In this document: in pieces, positions 1 to 13,656 of the stretch
Position numbering within the stretch: position 1 is the stretch's first letter
Layout of the letters: each line of letters starts with the position of its first letter
From: Microtetraspora glauca
GTDB taxonomy: Bacteria > Actinomycetota > Actinomycetes > Streptomycetales > Streptomycetaceae
Reading direction: 5' to 3'
DNA: 64,000 bases
NCBI GenBank assembly: GCA_000721275.1
Contig: JOFO01000006.1
Span: 124,001 to 188,000, forward strand
Program-made: the position numbers and the translations under genes
The notes under the pieces: model-generated
The model's database searches: none
Told to the model about the DNA's origin: nothing
What the model saw: the letters and a program-made list of their open reading frames with translations, nothing else

Positions 1-1
1 G

Positions 2-41
2 TACCTCTTCGACCGCTTCGTTTCTCTGATGGAGGCCGAGC

Positions 42-49
<8 letters not shown>
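2..49 (+). CDS. carA: Carbamoyl-phosphate synthase small chain, C-terminal end (partial)
   Basis: Only the last 15 codons lie in the window; they read [15 protein letters not shown] and then TAA. The reading frame is open to the left edge. This tail and the carB gene that starts inside it fit the glutamine-hydrolysing small subunit CarA, which feeds ammonia to CarB. The carB GTG at 42 lies 8 bases inside this gene, so the two are translationally coupled. The identification rests mainly on the neighbour because the glutaminase domain itself is outside the window. Confidence 0.8.
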
Positions 50-3350
<3,301 letters not shown>

Positions 3351-3359
3351 CAGCCACCG

Positions 3360-3387
3360 AGGGGGACACCGGAAACGGTGTCCCCCT
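3360..3387 (+). terminator. 12-bp hairpin with GAAA loop between carB and pyrD
   Basis: A perfect 12-bp stem (arms 3360-3371 and 3376-3387) is closed by a GAAA tetraloop and followed by CTT. It ends only 18 bases before the pyrD ATG. It may be a terminator or attenuator, or an mRNA-stabilising processing hairpin inside the pyrimidine operon; sequence alone does not decide. The downstream RBS, GAGGA near 3394, is outside the stem. Confidence 0.6.
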
Positions 3388-3405
3388 CTTCATGAGGACA
3401 CCACC

Positions 3406-4514
<1,109 letters not shown>

Positions 4515-4518
<4 letters not shown>

Positions 4519-5351
4519 CCCCCTCCTTCGGCACCCGCCTGCGCTCCGCCATGGACGAGCGCGGCCCGCTCTGCGTCGGCATCGACCCGCACGCGTCCCT
4601 GCTCGGCTCCTGGGGCCTCGCGGACGACATCGCGGGCCTGGAGCGCTTCACGTACACCGTGGTCGAGGCGCTGGCGGAGACCGTCGCCGTCTTCAAGCCG
4701 CAGGCCGCGTTCTTCGAGCGGTTCGGCTCGCGGGGCATCGCGGTCCTGGAGCGCGCCACCGCCGACCTGCGGGCCGCCGGCGGGCTGGTCGTCATGGACG
4801 CCAAGCGCGGCGACATCGGCTCCACGATGGCCGCCTACGCGGAGACGTTCCTGCGGAAGGACTCGCCGCTCTTCTCCGACGCCCTCACGGTCTCCCCGTA
4901 CCTCGGCTACGGCTCGCTGAAGCCGGCCGTCGACCTGGCCCGCGAGTCCGGCGCCGGACTCTTCGTCCTCGCCCTGACCTCCAACCCGGAGGGCGCCGAG
5001 GTGCAGCGGGCCGTGCGCGAGGACGGCCGCACGATCGGCGCGACCATGCTCGCCCACCTCGCGGAGGAGAACGCGGGGGAGACCCCGATGGGCTCCTTCG
5101 GCGCGGTCGTCGGCGCCACCCTCGGCGACCTGTCCTCCTTCGACCTCGACATCAACGGGCCGCTGCTCGCCCCGGGCATCGGCGCCCAGGGCGCGACCCC
5201 GGCCGACCTCCCGGTCGTCTTCGGCGACGCGGTCCGCAACGTGGTGCCGAACGTGAGCCGGGGCGTGCTGCGCGCGGGACCGGACGCGTCCGCCCTGCGG
5301 GACGCGGCGCAGCGGTACGCGGACGAGATCCGGGCGGCCGTCGCCGGCTGA
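4515..5351 (+). CDS. pyrF: Orotidine 5'-phosphate decarboxylase (actinobacterial/type 2)
   Basis: Decarboxylates OMP to UMP, the last step of de novo pyrimidine synthesis. The 278 residues match the longer PyrF type found in actinobacteria. Visible motifs are CVGIDPHASLL near the N-terminus, FKPQAAFFERFGSRG, the catalytic stretch VVMDAKRGDIG (Asp-Lys-Asp pattern), and the C-terminal phosphate-binding APGIGAQGATP. The GTG start lies inside the pyrD stop (4-base overlap). It ends the pyrimidine run; a 305-base gap follows with a strong inverted repeat. Confidence 0.97.
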
Positions 5352-5463
5352 CCGGTCTCCGCCACCGGTCCGGCATCCCCGCAGGTGGGAGCGGACGACG
5401 CCCCCGGACGGCCGACCGCGTCACCACTTGACGAAAACTTGGCAGAAATCCGGGTCGATATGC

Positions 5464-5505
5464 CGGAAAAGTCCTGGTCGGCAGAGGCTGACCAGGACTT
5501 TTCCG
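5464..5505. terminator. 16-bp perfect inverted repeat between pyrF and sIHF
   Basis: Arms 5464-5479 and 5490-5505 are perfectly complementary and separated by 10 bases. The A4 and T4 tracts lie inside the arms, giving the look of a bidirectional intrinsic terminator. It sits in the 305-base gap between pyrF (ends 5351) and the sIHF start (5657). The rest of that gap shows no gene; the sIHF promoter is presumably in 5506-5640. Confidence 0.75.
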
Positions 5506-5656
5506 CTGTTCTCGCTGACTGGAGCGGCCATGCCCGCTAGTCTCCGGGGCAGGGAGACGTCCGACGGTCACGTCGTGGGACGTTGCTCCACTGGTGTGGG
5601 TCACCAGGTCCTCACCGGTCCGTATCCGACAGATCGACATCCGAGGTGACGTAGGC

Positions 5657-5980
5657 GTGGCTCTTCCGCCCCTTACCCCTGAACAGCGCGCAGCCGCGCT
5701 CGAAAAGGCCGCCGCGGCTCGCCGGGAGCGGGCCGAGGTCAAGAATCGACTCAAGCACTCCGGCGCCTCCCTGCACGAGGTCATCAAGCAGGGCCAGGAG
5801 AACGACGTCATCGGCAAGATGAAGGTCTCCGCCCTCCTGGAGTCCCTCCCGGGCGTCGGCAAGGTCCGCGCCAAGCAGATCATGGAGCGGCTCGGCATCT
5901 CCGAGAGCCGTCGCGTCCGGGGCCTCGGCTCCAACCAGATCGCCTCCCTGGAGCGCGAGTTCGGCGGCGCCGGCGCCTGA
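5657..5980 (+). CDS. sihF: Actinobacterial integration host factor (sIHF/mIHF)
   Basis: Small nucleoid-associated DNA-binding protein of actinobacteria that affects chromosome compaction, sporulation and antibiotic production in Streptomyces. The 107 residues are the expected family length and begin [20 protein letters not shown]. The C-terminal half holds the helix-two-turn-helix DNA-binding fold with [22 protein letters not shown], followed by the conserved [15 protein letters not shown]. The GTG at 5657 is chosen because the conserved sequence starts there; an in-frame upstream start at 5594 would add unrelated residues. It precedes gmk and rpoZ, the usual Streptomyces order. Confidence 0.95.
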   Translation: MALPPLTPEQRAAALEKAAAARRERAEVKNRLKHSGASLHEVIKQGQENDVIGKMKVSALLESLPGVGKVRAKQIMERLGISESRRVRGLGSNQIASLEREFGGAGA

Positions 5981-6053
5981 TCCGGCGCCCCGGCCGGGGG
6001 CCGCGGCGGGACGGGCGTCCCGGGCACCCCGGCGATACTGGAATAATCGCTGC

Positions 6054-6617
6054 ATGGCAGCAGAGGTACGTCCGCGGCTGACCGTGCTCTCCGGCCCCTC
6101 AGGGGTCGGCAAGAGCACGGTCGTCGCTCATATGCGCAAGGTCCACCCCGAGGTCTGGCTCTCGGTGTCGGCCACGACACGAAAGCCCCGCCCCGGCGAG
6201 AAGCACGGCGTCCAGTACTTCTTCGTCTCGGACGACGAGTTCGACAAGCTGATCGCCAACGGTGAGCTCCTCGAATGGGCCGAGTTCGCGGGCAACCGCT
6301 ACGGCACCCCCCGCAGCGCGGTGGTCGAGCGCCTGGAGAAGGGGGAGCCCGTCCTCCTGGAGATCGAACTCCAGGGCGCCCGCCAGGTGAAGGAGTCGAT
6401 GCCCGACTCCCGCCTGGTCTTCCTGGCCCCGCCGAGCTGGGAGGAGCTGGTCCGCCGGCTCACCGGCCGCGGCACCGAGTCGCCCGAGGTCATCGAGCGC
6501 CGGCTGGCCGCCGCCAAGGTCGAGCTCGCCGCCGAGTCGGAGTTCGACACCACGCTCGTCAACACCTCCGTCGAGGACGTCGCGCGCGAGCTGCTAACGT
6601 TGATGCACGTAGTCTGA
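6054..6617 (+). CDS. gmk: Guanylate kinase
   Basis: Phosphorylates GMP to GDP with ATP in the cytoplasm. The 187-residue protein carries the P-loop GPSGVGKST at about residues 14-22, the GMP-binding [19 protein letters not shown] and the [16 protein letters not shown] segment typical of the family, then the lid region and the RLTGRGTES adenine-binding stretch. The ATG at 6054 is 20 bases downstream of a GATACT element that could be a -10 hexamer, so the leader may be short. The omega subunit gene follows 28 bases later, as in other streptomycetes. Confidence 0.96.
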   Translation: MAAEVRPRLTVLSGPSGVGKSTVVAHMRKVHPEVWLSVSATTRKPRPGEKHGVQYFFVSDDEFDKLIANGELLEWAEFAGNRYGTPRSAVVERLEKGEPVLLEIELQGARQVKESMPDSRLVFLAPPSWEELVRRLTGRGTESPEVIERRLAAAKVELAAESEFDTTLVNTSVEDVARELLTLMHVV

Positions 6618-6645
6618 TCTTTTATCCATCTTCGGAAGGTAGAGC

Positions 6646-6918
6646 GTGTCCTCTTCCATCACCGCGCCCGAGGGCATCATCAACCCGCCGATCGACGAGC
6701 TGCTCGAGGCCACGGACTCGAAGTACAGCCTCGTGATCTACGCGGCCAAGCGCGCGCGTCAGATCAACGCGTACTACTCGCAGCTCGGTGAGGGCCTGCT
6801 GGAGTACGTCGGTCCCCTCGTCGACACCCACGTCCACGAGAAGCCGCTCTCGATCGCCCTGCGCGAGATCAACGCGGGTCTGCTGACCTCCGAGGCCGTC
6901 GAGGGCCCCGTTCAGTAA
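6646..6918 (+). CDS. rpoZ: DNA-directed RNA polymerase omega subunit
   Basis: Small subunit that helps assemble and stabilise RNA polymerase by binding beta prime; also part of a ppGpp site in some bacteria. The 90 residues match actinobacterial omega: [21 protein letters not shown] with [19 protein letters not shown], followed by the [15 protein letters not shown] tail. The GTG start at 6646 follows GGAAGGTAGAGC. A very strong hairpin terminator starts 15 bases after the stop. Confidence 0.97.
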   Translation: MSSSITAPEGIINPPIDELLEATDSKYSLVIYAAKRARQINAYYSQLGEGLLEYVGPLVDTHVHEKPLSIALREINAGLLTSEAVEGPVQ

Positions 6919-6933
6919 GAGCGTTGCGTTCGT

Positions 6934-6972
6934 CACCACAGGCCCGGCGGGACTCCCGCCGGGCCTGTGGTG
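6934..6972 (+). terminator. 18-bp hairpin terminator after rpoZ
   Basis: An uninterrupted 18-bp stem (arms 6934-6951 and 6955-6972) with a 3-base loop directly after rpoZ. There is no U tract, as usual in streptomycetes. It marks the end of the gmk-rpoZ transcript before coaBC. Confidence 0.85.
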
Positions 6973-7034
6973 TCTCATGGACCCGTCCGCCGTCCGCCAG
7001 CCGAGCACGCGCAGCCGTGTGGGGAGAGACAACC

Positions 7035-8264
7035 GTGACCAAGCCGAAGGTCGTTCTGGGTGTGAGCGGCGGCATCGCCGCCTACAAGGCGTGCGAGCTG
7101 CTGCGCCGGTTCACCGAGTCGGGCCACGACGTCCGCGTCGTCCCCACCGAGTCCGCGCTCCACTTCGTCGGCGCCGCCACGTGGTCCGCGCTCTCCGGCA
7201 ACCCCGTCTCCACCGAGGTCTGGGACACCGTCCACGAGGTCCCGCACGTCCGCATCGGGCAGGCCGCCGACCTCGTCGTCGTCGCCCCCGCCACCGCCGA
7301 CATGCTCGCCAAGGCCGCCCACGGCCTCGCCGACGACCTCCTCACCAACACGCTGCTCACCGCCCGCTGTCCCGTCGTCTTCGCCCCCGCGATGCACACC
7401 GAGATGTGGGAGCACCCGGCCACCCAGGAGAACGTGGCGACGCTCCGCCGCCGCGGCGCCGTCGTGATCGAGCCCGCCGTCGGCCGCCTCACCGGCGTCG
7501 ACACCGGCAAGGGTCGGCTGCCCGACCCCGGCGAGATCTTCGAGGTCTGCCGCCGTGTCCTGCACCGCCACCGTCAGGCCGGCGGCGCGACCGCCCCGGA
7601 CCTCGCCGGACGCCACGTCGTGGTCTCCGCCGGCGGCACCCGCGAACCGCTCGACCCGGTCCGCTTCCTCGGCAACCGCTCCTCCGGCAAGCAGGGGTAC
7701 GCCCTCGCCAAGGCCGCCGCCGCGCGCGGCGCCCGGGTCACCCTGGTCGCGGCCAACACCGGCCTCCCCGACCCGGCCGGCGTCGACGTCGTCCCCGTCG
7801 GCACCGCCCTCCAGCTCCGCGAGGCCGTCCTCAAGGCCGCCGCCGACGCCGACGCGGTCGTCATGGCCGCCGCCGTCGCCGACTTCCGCCCGGCCGCGTA
7901 CGCCACCGGCAAGATCAAGAAGACGGACGACGGGGGAGCGCCGACCATCGAACTGGTCCGCAACCCCGACATCCTCGCCGAGCTCTCCGCCGACCGCGCC
8001 CTGCCCGGCCAGGTCGTCGTCGGCTTCGCCGCCGAGACCGACGACGTGCTCGCCAACGGCCGCGCCAAGCTCGCCCGCAAGGGCTGCGACCTCCTCGTCG
8101 TCAACGAGGTCGGCGAGCGCAAGACCTTCGGCTCGGAGGAGAACGAGGCCGTGGTCCTCGCCGCCGACGGCACCGAGACCCCGGTCCCGTACGGCCCGAA
8201 GGAAGCCCTCGCCGAGACGGTCTGGGACCTGGTCGTGCCCCGCCTCCGGGAACGCACGGCCTGA
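7035..8264 (+). CDS. coaBC: Bifunctional phosphopantothenoylcysteine decarboxylase / phosphopantothenate-cysteine ligase
   Basis: Two consecutive steps of coenzyme A synthesis: CoaB joins cysteine to 4'-phosphopantothenate using CTP, and CoaC decarboxylates the product with FMN. The 409-residue protein starts TKPKVVLGVSGGIAAYKACELLRRF, the flavoprotein fold, with HVRIGQAADLVVVAPATADML and APAMHTEMW at the decarboxylase active site. The CoaB half begins near residue 195 with VVSAGGTREPLDPVRFLGNRSSGK and holds AAVADFRP and KIKK. GTG at 7035 follows GGGGAGAG. An earlier in-frame start at 6924 would lie within the rpoZ terminator and is rejected. Confidence 0.96.
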   Translation: MTKPKVVLGVSGGIAAYKACELLRRFTESGHDVRVVPTESALHFVGAATWSALSGNPVSTEVWDTVHEVPHVRIGQAADLVVVAPATADMLAKAAHGLADDLLTNTLLTARCPVVFAPAMHTEMWEHPATQENVATLRRRGAVVIEPAVGRLTGVDTGKGRLPDPGEIFEVCRRVLHRHRQAGGATAPDLAGRHVVVSAGGTREPLDPVRFLGNRSSGKQGYALAKAAAARGARVTLVAANTGLPDPAGVDVVPVGTALQLREAVLKAAADADAVVMAAAVADFRPAAYATGKIKKTDDGGAPTIELVRNPDILAELSADRALPGQVVVGFAAETDDVLANGRAKLARKGCDLLVVNEVGERKTFGSEENEAVVLAADGTETPVPYGPKEALAETVWDLVVPRLRERTA

Positions 8265-8527
8265 GCCCGCACCGGGCGGACGGGGCCGTGGGGGCGCGGG
8301 AAGGGGCGCGCGAAACGCCGCCGCGCGAGTGATCTGCGCCCCACCCCGGACCCCCGTCCGGCCCCTTACCTGGCTGGATCGGCCCGCCACCGGCCACCCA
8401 GCAGTCGAGACACCTGGTCCAAGGTCCGACCTGGCCCGATAGACTGTCCGTGGAACGTCGCGGGGCGCAGCCCCCTGCCGGTCCGCGAAGAGAGTAGCCA
8501 GCAGCCGCTGCAACCCCAGGGAGCGTT
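8265..8527 (+). promoter_or_regulatory. metK upstream region
   Basis: The 263 bases between coaBC and metK contain a TAGACT hexamer (8440-8445) that could be a -10 element, with no convincing -35. This leaves an untranslated leader of roughly 75-80 bases containing CGGGGCGCAGCCCC-type short stems. I looked for a SAM riboswitch and could not match a known class. The metK RBS is CAGGGAG just before 8528. Confidence 0.35.
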
Positions 8528-9736
<1,209 letters not shown>

Positions 9737-9753
9737 GGCGCTGCACGACGGGG

Positions 9754-9785
9754 AGGGCCCGGCACCCGGTGGGGTGCCGGGCCTT
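9754..9785. terminator. Bidirectional terminator between metK and the convergent cassette
   Basis: Stem of 14 bp including one G-T pair (arms 9754-9767 and 9772-9785) with a 4-base loop and a CTT tail on the plus strand. It lies between the metK stop (9736) and the last gene of the minus-strand cassette (ends 9792), and can serve both. Confidence 0.8.
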
Positions 9786-9791
9786 CTCGTG

Positions 9792-10880
9792 TCAGAGGCC
9801 GGGCGCGCCCACGTCTCCCGCGAGCAGGTCGCCGTCGGCGTTCCCGGCCGGGCCGGGCGGCTGCGGATCGCGGTGGCGGGCCTCCGCCTCGGCGGCGAGC
9901 CGGTCCAGCGCTTCGGCGCCGGACAGCCGCGCAGCCTGTGCGGCCTCCGCCACCCGGCGCAGGAGAAGCGGCCGTGCGGGGCCGTCGTCGAGCCCCAGCC
10001 CTTCGAGCGCCGCCAGGAAGCGGTCGGCGGCCATGCCGGCCGTCTCCGTCGTTTCGGCCGCCTCGGCCGTCTCGGTCTGCGGAGCCGGGGGCGTCACGTA
10101 CGGCTGGAGCGGGAGGGGGACCGGCTCGTCGTTGGCGACGGACGTGAGCTGGGCGAGGAGACCGATGTCGGCCACGGCCTTGTCCACCCGGTCGTCGTTC
10201 CTGGCGAGCCACCACACCACCGCGCTGCCGGTCGAGGACAGCACGTCCTCGCCCAGATAGGCGCGCTTGCTCTGTTCCCATTTGCGCTCGTGCTCCCAGA
10301 CGGCCTCGTCCTTGCGTACGGCGGCGAGCTTGTCCAGCCGCTCGCGGTCCGCGTCCGACAAGGTCACCTGGACGTTCTCCGCCATCGCGAGCACCCGCCC
10401 GGTCGGATCCTGCTCCATCGTGCCGAGCACGCCCGCCAGCTGGTGCTGGACGAGACTGCCGCGGTGCGGCGGGTGCGCGGCGGTGATCGCGCGGGCGCGG
10501 GTGAGGACGGCGTCCACGGCCAGACCGGAGCCGCTGACGCACGGAGCCCCGTGCGCCACCTCGACCGGAACCCAGCGGACGAGAGCGCTGACGAGGAAGT
10601 CGTAGTCGGGGGACGCGCTCGGCAGGGCGATCTTCCGGACGACCTCCTCCCAGCGCTCGACCGGGCGGATGGGCCGGTCCGGCTCCAGGAGATGTTCCTG
10701 GGGGATCACGGGCCGGCGTCTGCGGGCGACGAAGGACACCAGCCCCACGACGGCGGACAGGGCGAGTGCGGCAGCCGGCCAGCACCACCAGGGCCAGCCG
10801 GCGCACAGGCCGGTGATCACGATCAGCAGACCGCCGATCAGTGTGAGAAAGACCGTCACGGTCTTGAGTCCGGAGCTCAT
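9792..10880 (-). CDS. Two-helix membrane protein of the TIR/STAND cassette (function unknown)
   Basis: I do not recognise this 362-residue protein. Two membrane helices sit at the N-terminus (about residues 8-28 and 34-52) separated by a short GWPWWCWP loop and followed by the positively charged RRRRP, so the remainder is predicted cytoplasmic. The middle (about 90-230) is largely helical with a charged coiled-coil-like stretch (DADRERLDKLAAVRKDEAVWEHERKWEQ, split here as two pieces: DADRERLDKLAAVRK and DEAVWEHERKWEQ) and vaguely recalls SPFH/band-7-type arrangements. An Ala/Thr/Glu linker near 275-290 leads to a helical C-terminus. ATG at 10880 follows GGGGGACC. It is the last gene of the operon, 92 bases after the STAND-like gene. 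Confidence 0.6.
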   Translation of the reverse strand: MSSGLKTVTVFLTLIGGLLIVITGLCAGWPWWCWPAAALALSAVVGLVSFVARRRRPVIPQEHLLEPDRPIRPVERWEEVVRKIALPSASPDYDFLVSALVRWVPVEVAHGAPCVSGSGLAVDAVLTRARAITAAHPPHRGSLVQHQLAGVLGTMEQDPTGRVLAMAENVQVTLSDADRERLDKLAAVRKDEAVWEHERKWEQSKRAYLGEDVLSSTGSAVVWWLARNDDRVDKAVADIGLLAQLTSVANDEPVPLPLQPYVTPPAPQTETAEAAETTETAGMAADRFLAALEGLGLDDGPARPLLLRRVAEAAQAARLSGAEALDRLAAEAEARHRDPQPPGPAGNADGDLLAGDVGAPGL

Positions 10881-10972
10881 GCGAGGTCCCCCTGGTGAAG
10901 CGGCACGACGACGTCGGGCCGGACGGCACGGAACATGGGAAAGGAAGACGGGAACAGGACGCGCGAGGGCGG

Positions 10973-12907
10973 TCAGCCCAGGCGCTCCGGGGCCGGTACG
11001 ACCCCCTGGACGGCGTCCACCAGCCGCCGGACCTCGGAGGCACAGGGATGCCGGAGGGATGCCACGTACAGGCGGTCGAGGGCGTCCGGAAGGGGCGCCG
11101 CCGCCCGGACCAGCACGCCGAGCAGCAGCGGCCCGCGGTCGTCGCCGGGGCGGGCCGCCGCCAGCCACTCCTCCGCCGTCCCCAGCCACGCGTGCGGACC
11201 CGAGGCGGCGATCAGGGCGTGCCAGGCGGTGGTGAGGGTGTCGCGGGTTCGCGCGTCGTCGAGAAGCGGCCCCGACCCCGTGCCCGCCTCCAGGAGCACG
11301 GGCGGGGCGACGGCGGCACGGAAGAGACGCGCGTCCGCCGGGACGCTGTGGCGCGCCAGGCCGCGGGCGAGCCGGTCCAGCAGCTTGCGGTACAGACGGG
11401 CGTCCGTCCGGGCCAGCCGCACGAGCCGGTCGTCCGCGCCGGACGCCTGGCCACTGCCCCCGCGGGCCAGATGGTGCAGGCGTACCAGCGCCTGATCAGG
11501 GTGGCTCGTGGCGATCTCGTCGGCGGACACGGCGACGAGCACCCGCGCCGTCCACACGTCCATACGGGTGTCCCGCGACCACTCATAGAGGTGCTTGCGG
11601 AACGCCCGGCCGGCCAACGGGTCGCTGAGCGCGTGCCCGAGCACCTGGACGGCGGCCTGCAGCAGCGGGGGTTCGTCCCGGCGGCTCCACAGCCGGGCGA
11701 CGTCGAGCAGCTGCCCCTGCTGCCCCAGCCGGAGCATCTGCTCGGCGAAGGCCGCCACGAGCTCGTCACGGTTCCGGTCGCTGAGTCCGGGAAGCCGGAG
11801 GAGGGCGTCGACCCAGCGCCGGAAGACGTCCCACAGGTCCGGGCGGTTGGTCCAGAAGTGATCGCGGACCGCCGGGGCGAGGCCGGGCCGGCGGAATTCC
11901 ACGGACCCGTCCGGCCGGACCGTCACGTCGACGCGATCGAGCCGCTCGCTCAGATCGTCGTGCTCGAACACCGGACGGTCGTCGCGGGGGTGCGCGACGG
12001 CCGTCAGAAGCCGCTGGTGGGCGTGGTGAAGGACCTCGACCCGCGCGCCGGGCAGCATCGCGGCGGTCAGGAGCAGCGCCCGCTGTCCGCCGTCGGTCAG
12101 TTTCCGCACCTGCTCCGCGACCGCGTCGCCGGGACGGACCAGCCTTTCGAGTGCGGCGGACGACCATTGCTCGGGTTTCGCACCGGGGTCGGCGCGCCGG
12201 GCCTCGCCGATGAGCGGGGCGAGTTGGGCCACCTCGCTCAGCGCGGGGCGTCCGGCCAGGAAGGCGTGGACGGCCGGCGCCAGCTGCTCCGGGGCGAGGA
12301 CGTCCGGCACCTCCTCCGCCCGCAGGGTGCGCATGAGGACCCGCATGGCGTCAGGGCGTTCGATGGTGACGCGGTGGATCACGAGCTCGTCACCGACCGG
12401 CGCTCCGTGAGGAAGGATCACCACCAGGTACGCCCGGTGCTCCCGGACGCTCTCCAGCAGCACCGGGAGCTGACGCTGCAGCGTCGTCCAGACCGCGTGC
12501 GGCAGGTCGGAGAGGTCGAGCAGCAGCCGGTCGGCGTCGCCCACGTGGTCGCCCGACAGCGCGAAGCCCGCGCCGTCGTCCTCGGGGAGGAGACGACGGG
12601 CCGTGTGGGGGTCCGGAAGGTCCTTGAGGAGCATGCGCGCCGCGGTGTCGCGCCCGCTTCCCGGTGGAGCGTCGATCAGGACGGTTCGCTCGGCCCCCAG
12701 CGCGAGAGCCGCCGTGCGCATGCCGCGGGGCGGGACGAAGCGGTGCCCCAGCCACTCCAGGTGGGCGTGCGAGAGAGGCGGTGAGACGGGGACGCGTACC
12801 GCCGAGCCCACGACCTGGTGGAAGTGAAGGTAGTTGTTCTGCGTGCCCGAACCGGAGTTGACCGGCCCGGACGGGTTCTGGACGCTCGTGAACGCCGCCT
12901 CGCTCAT
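10973..12907 (-). CDS. STAND-like P-loop protein with N-terminal Gly/Asn/Gln motif
   Basis: A 644-residue protein not matching a named family I can assign. Residues 11-24 are NPSGPVNSGSGTQN, nearly identical to a motif in the C-terminal region of the TIR protein encoded just upstream. A nucleotide-binding region follows: VLIDAPPGSGRDTAAR (about 76-91) is a P-loop in which the Walker A lysine is replaced by arginine, and DRLLLDLSD near 160 could be Walker B. From about residue 230 the protein is alpha-helical and repetitive, as in the winged-helix and helical-repeat parts of STAND/NLR proteins. Its start overlaps the TIR gene stop in ATGA, so the two should be made together. I infer a sensor or scaffold that works with the TIR effector. 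No in-frame TTA was seen. Confidence 0.65.
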   Translation of the reverse strand: MSEAAFTSVQNPSGPVNSGSGTQNNYLHFHQVVGSAVRVPVSPPLSHAHLEWLGHRFVPPRGMRTAALALGAERTVLIDAPPGSGRDTAARMLLKDLPDPHTARRLLPEDDGAGFALSGDHVGDADRLLLDLSDLPHAVWTTLQRQLPVLLESVREHRAYLVVILPHGAPVGDELVIHRVTIERPDAMRVLMRTLRAEEVPDVLAPEQLAPAVHAFLAGRPALSEVAQLAPLIGEARRADPGAKPEQWSSAALERLVRPGDAVAEQVRKLTDGGQRALLLTAAMLPGARVEVLHHAHQRLLTAVAHPRDDRPVFEHDDLSERLDRVDVTVRPDGSVEFRRPGLAPAVRDHFWTNRPDLWDVFRRWVDALLRLPGLSDRNRDELVAAFAEQMLRLGQQGQLLDVARLWSRRDEPPLLQAAVQVLGHALSDPLAGRAFRKHLYEWSRDTRMDVWTARVLVAVSADEIATSHPDQALVRLHHLARGGSGQASGADDRLVRLARTDARLYRKLLDRLARGLARHSVPADARLFRAAVAPPVLLEAGTGSGPLLDDARTRDTLTTAWHALIAASGPHAWLGTAEEWLAAARPGDDRGPLLLGVLVRAAAPLPDALDRLYVASLRHPCASEVRRLVDAVQGVVPAPERLG

Positions 12908-13656
12908 CGGCCGTCGGCCTCGTCCCTCTCCGTACGCCCGAAGCGGTGCGAGATGCCGCCGTGATTGTCCCCGGCGACATAGGCCGCCCCGGGGCCGGTG
13001 AGGTGCGGGCGGTGCGTGTGGGTCTGGTTGTTCTGCGTGCCGGACCCGGTGTTGACCGGGCCCGTCGGGTTGGTGACGACGGTGTCGATCCGGCCGATGT
13101 CCCGGCTCTGGATGCTGAAGCCGCTGTTGCCGCCTGCCAGCGCGTTCTGGGTGGTGTCCGTGCCGCGGACGTCTTCCGCGCCGGCCGCCTCGGCGTGCCG
13201 GTCGGCGAGGCGGGGGACCAGCTGGACGATGGCGTCCCCGATCGCCGCCGTCCCCTCGGCGTGGCTCTGCGAGTCGATCCGCAGTGAGTTCAGCTCGGCC
13301 AGCGGCTCCAGCTCCGGCGGCAGCGCCGCGGGAGAGAGCCGTTCCGTCCGGCGCCCGCGCAGGACGGGGATCACGTGGACGCCGCAGCGCCACGCCTCCA
13401 GGATCTCCACGCGCACCCAGTCGTCCTCCCGGCGCAGGCCGGGGTGGCCGGCCCAGTCGGGGCCCATCACCGCGAGCAGGACACTGCTGCGCCGCACCGC
13501 AGTGCGCAGAGCGGACGGAAAGCGCTCCCCGGGCCGGCCGGAGCGCCCCGAGTAGAAGACGGCGTCGTCGCCGAAGCGGGTCCGCAGGGCCTCGTCGAGC
13601 AGAGCGGCGATCTCGTTTCCGTCACCGGTGCGGTAATTGATGAAGATCTCAGCCAC
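12904..13656 (-). CDS. TIR-domain effector with C-terminal low-complexity signalling tail
   Basis: 250 residues. Residues 1-150 form a TIR-like fold: IFINYRTGDG is the first strand and BB-region start, VFYSGRSGRPGERF follows, SVLLAVMGPDW is the central strand, and DDWVRVEILEAW matches the helix that carries the catalytic glutamate (E84) in NAD-cleaving TIR domains. Residues 170-240 are rich in Gly, Asn, Gln and Thr and include NPTGPVNTGSGTQNN (196-210) and YVAGDNHGGISHR. Bacterial TIR proteins commonly degrade NAD+ or make signalling nucleotides in antiphage defence; activity here is inferred. Overlaps the upstream XRE gene by 8 bases and the downstream gene by 4. Confidence 0.8.
   Translation of the reverse strand: MAEIFINYRTGDGNEIAALLDEALRTRFGDDAVFYSGRSGRPGERFPSALRTAVRRSSVLLAVMGPDWAGHPGLRREDDWVRVEILEAWRCGVHVIPVLRGRRTERLSPAALPPELEPLAELNSLRIDSQSHAEGTAAIGDAIVQLVPRLADRHAEAAGAEDVRGTDTTQNALAGGNSGFSIQSRDIGRIDTVVTNPTGPVNTGSGTQNNQTHTHRPHLTGPGAAYVAGDNHGGISHRFGRTERDEADGR

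Noticed and set aside
5428..5649. 73-codon frame in the pyrF-sIHF gap
   Set aside because: It runs through the 16-bp inverted repeat, has no RBS and no recognisable protein features.
8440..8527. Possible SAM riboswitch in the metK leader
   Set aside because: Several GC-rich small stems exist, but the conserved cores of the SAM riboswitch classes I know are not present.
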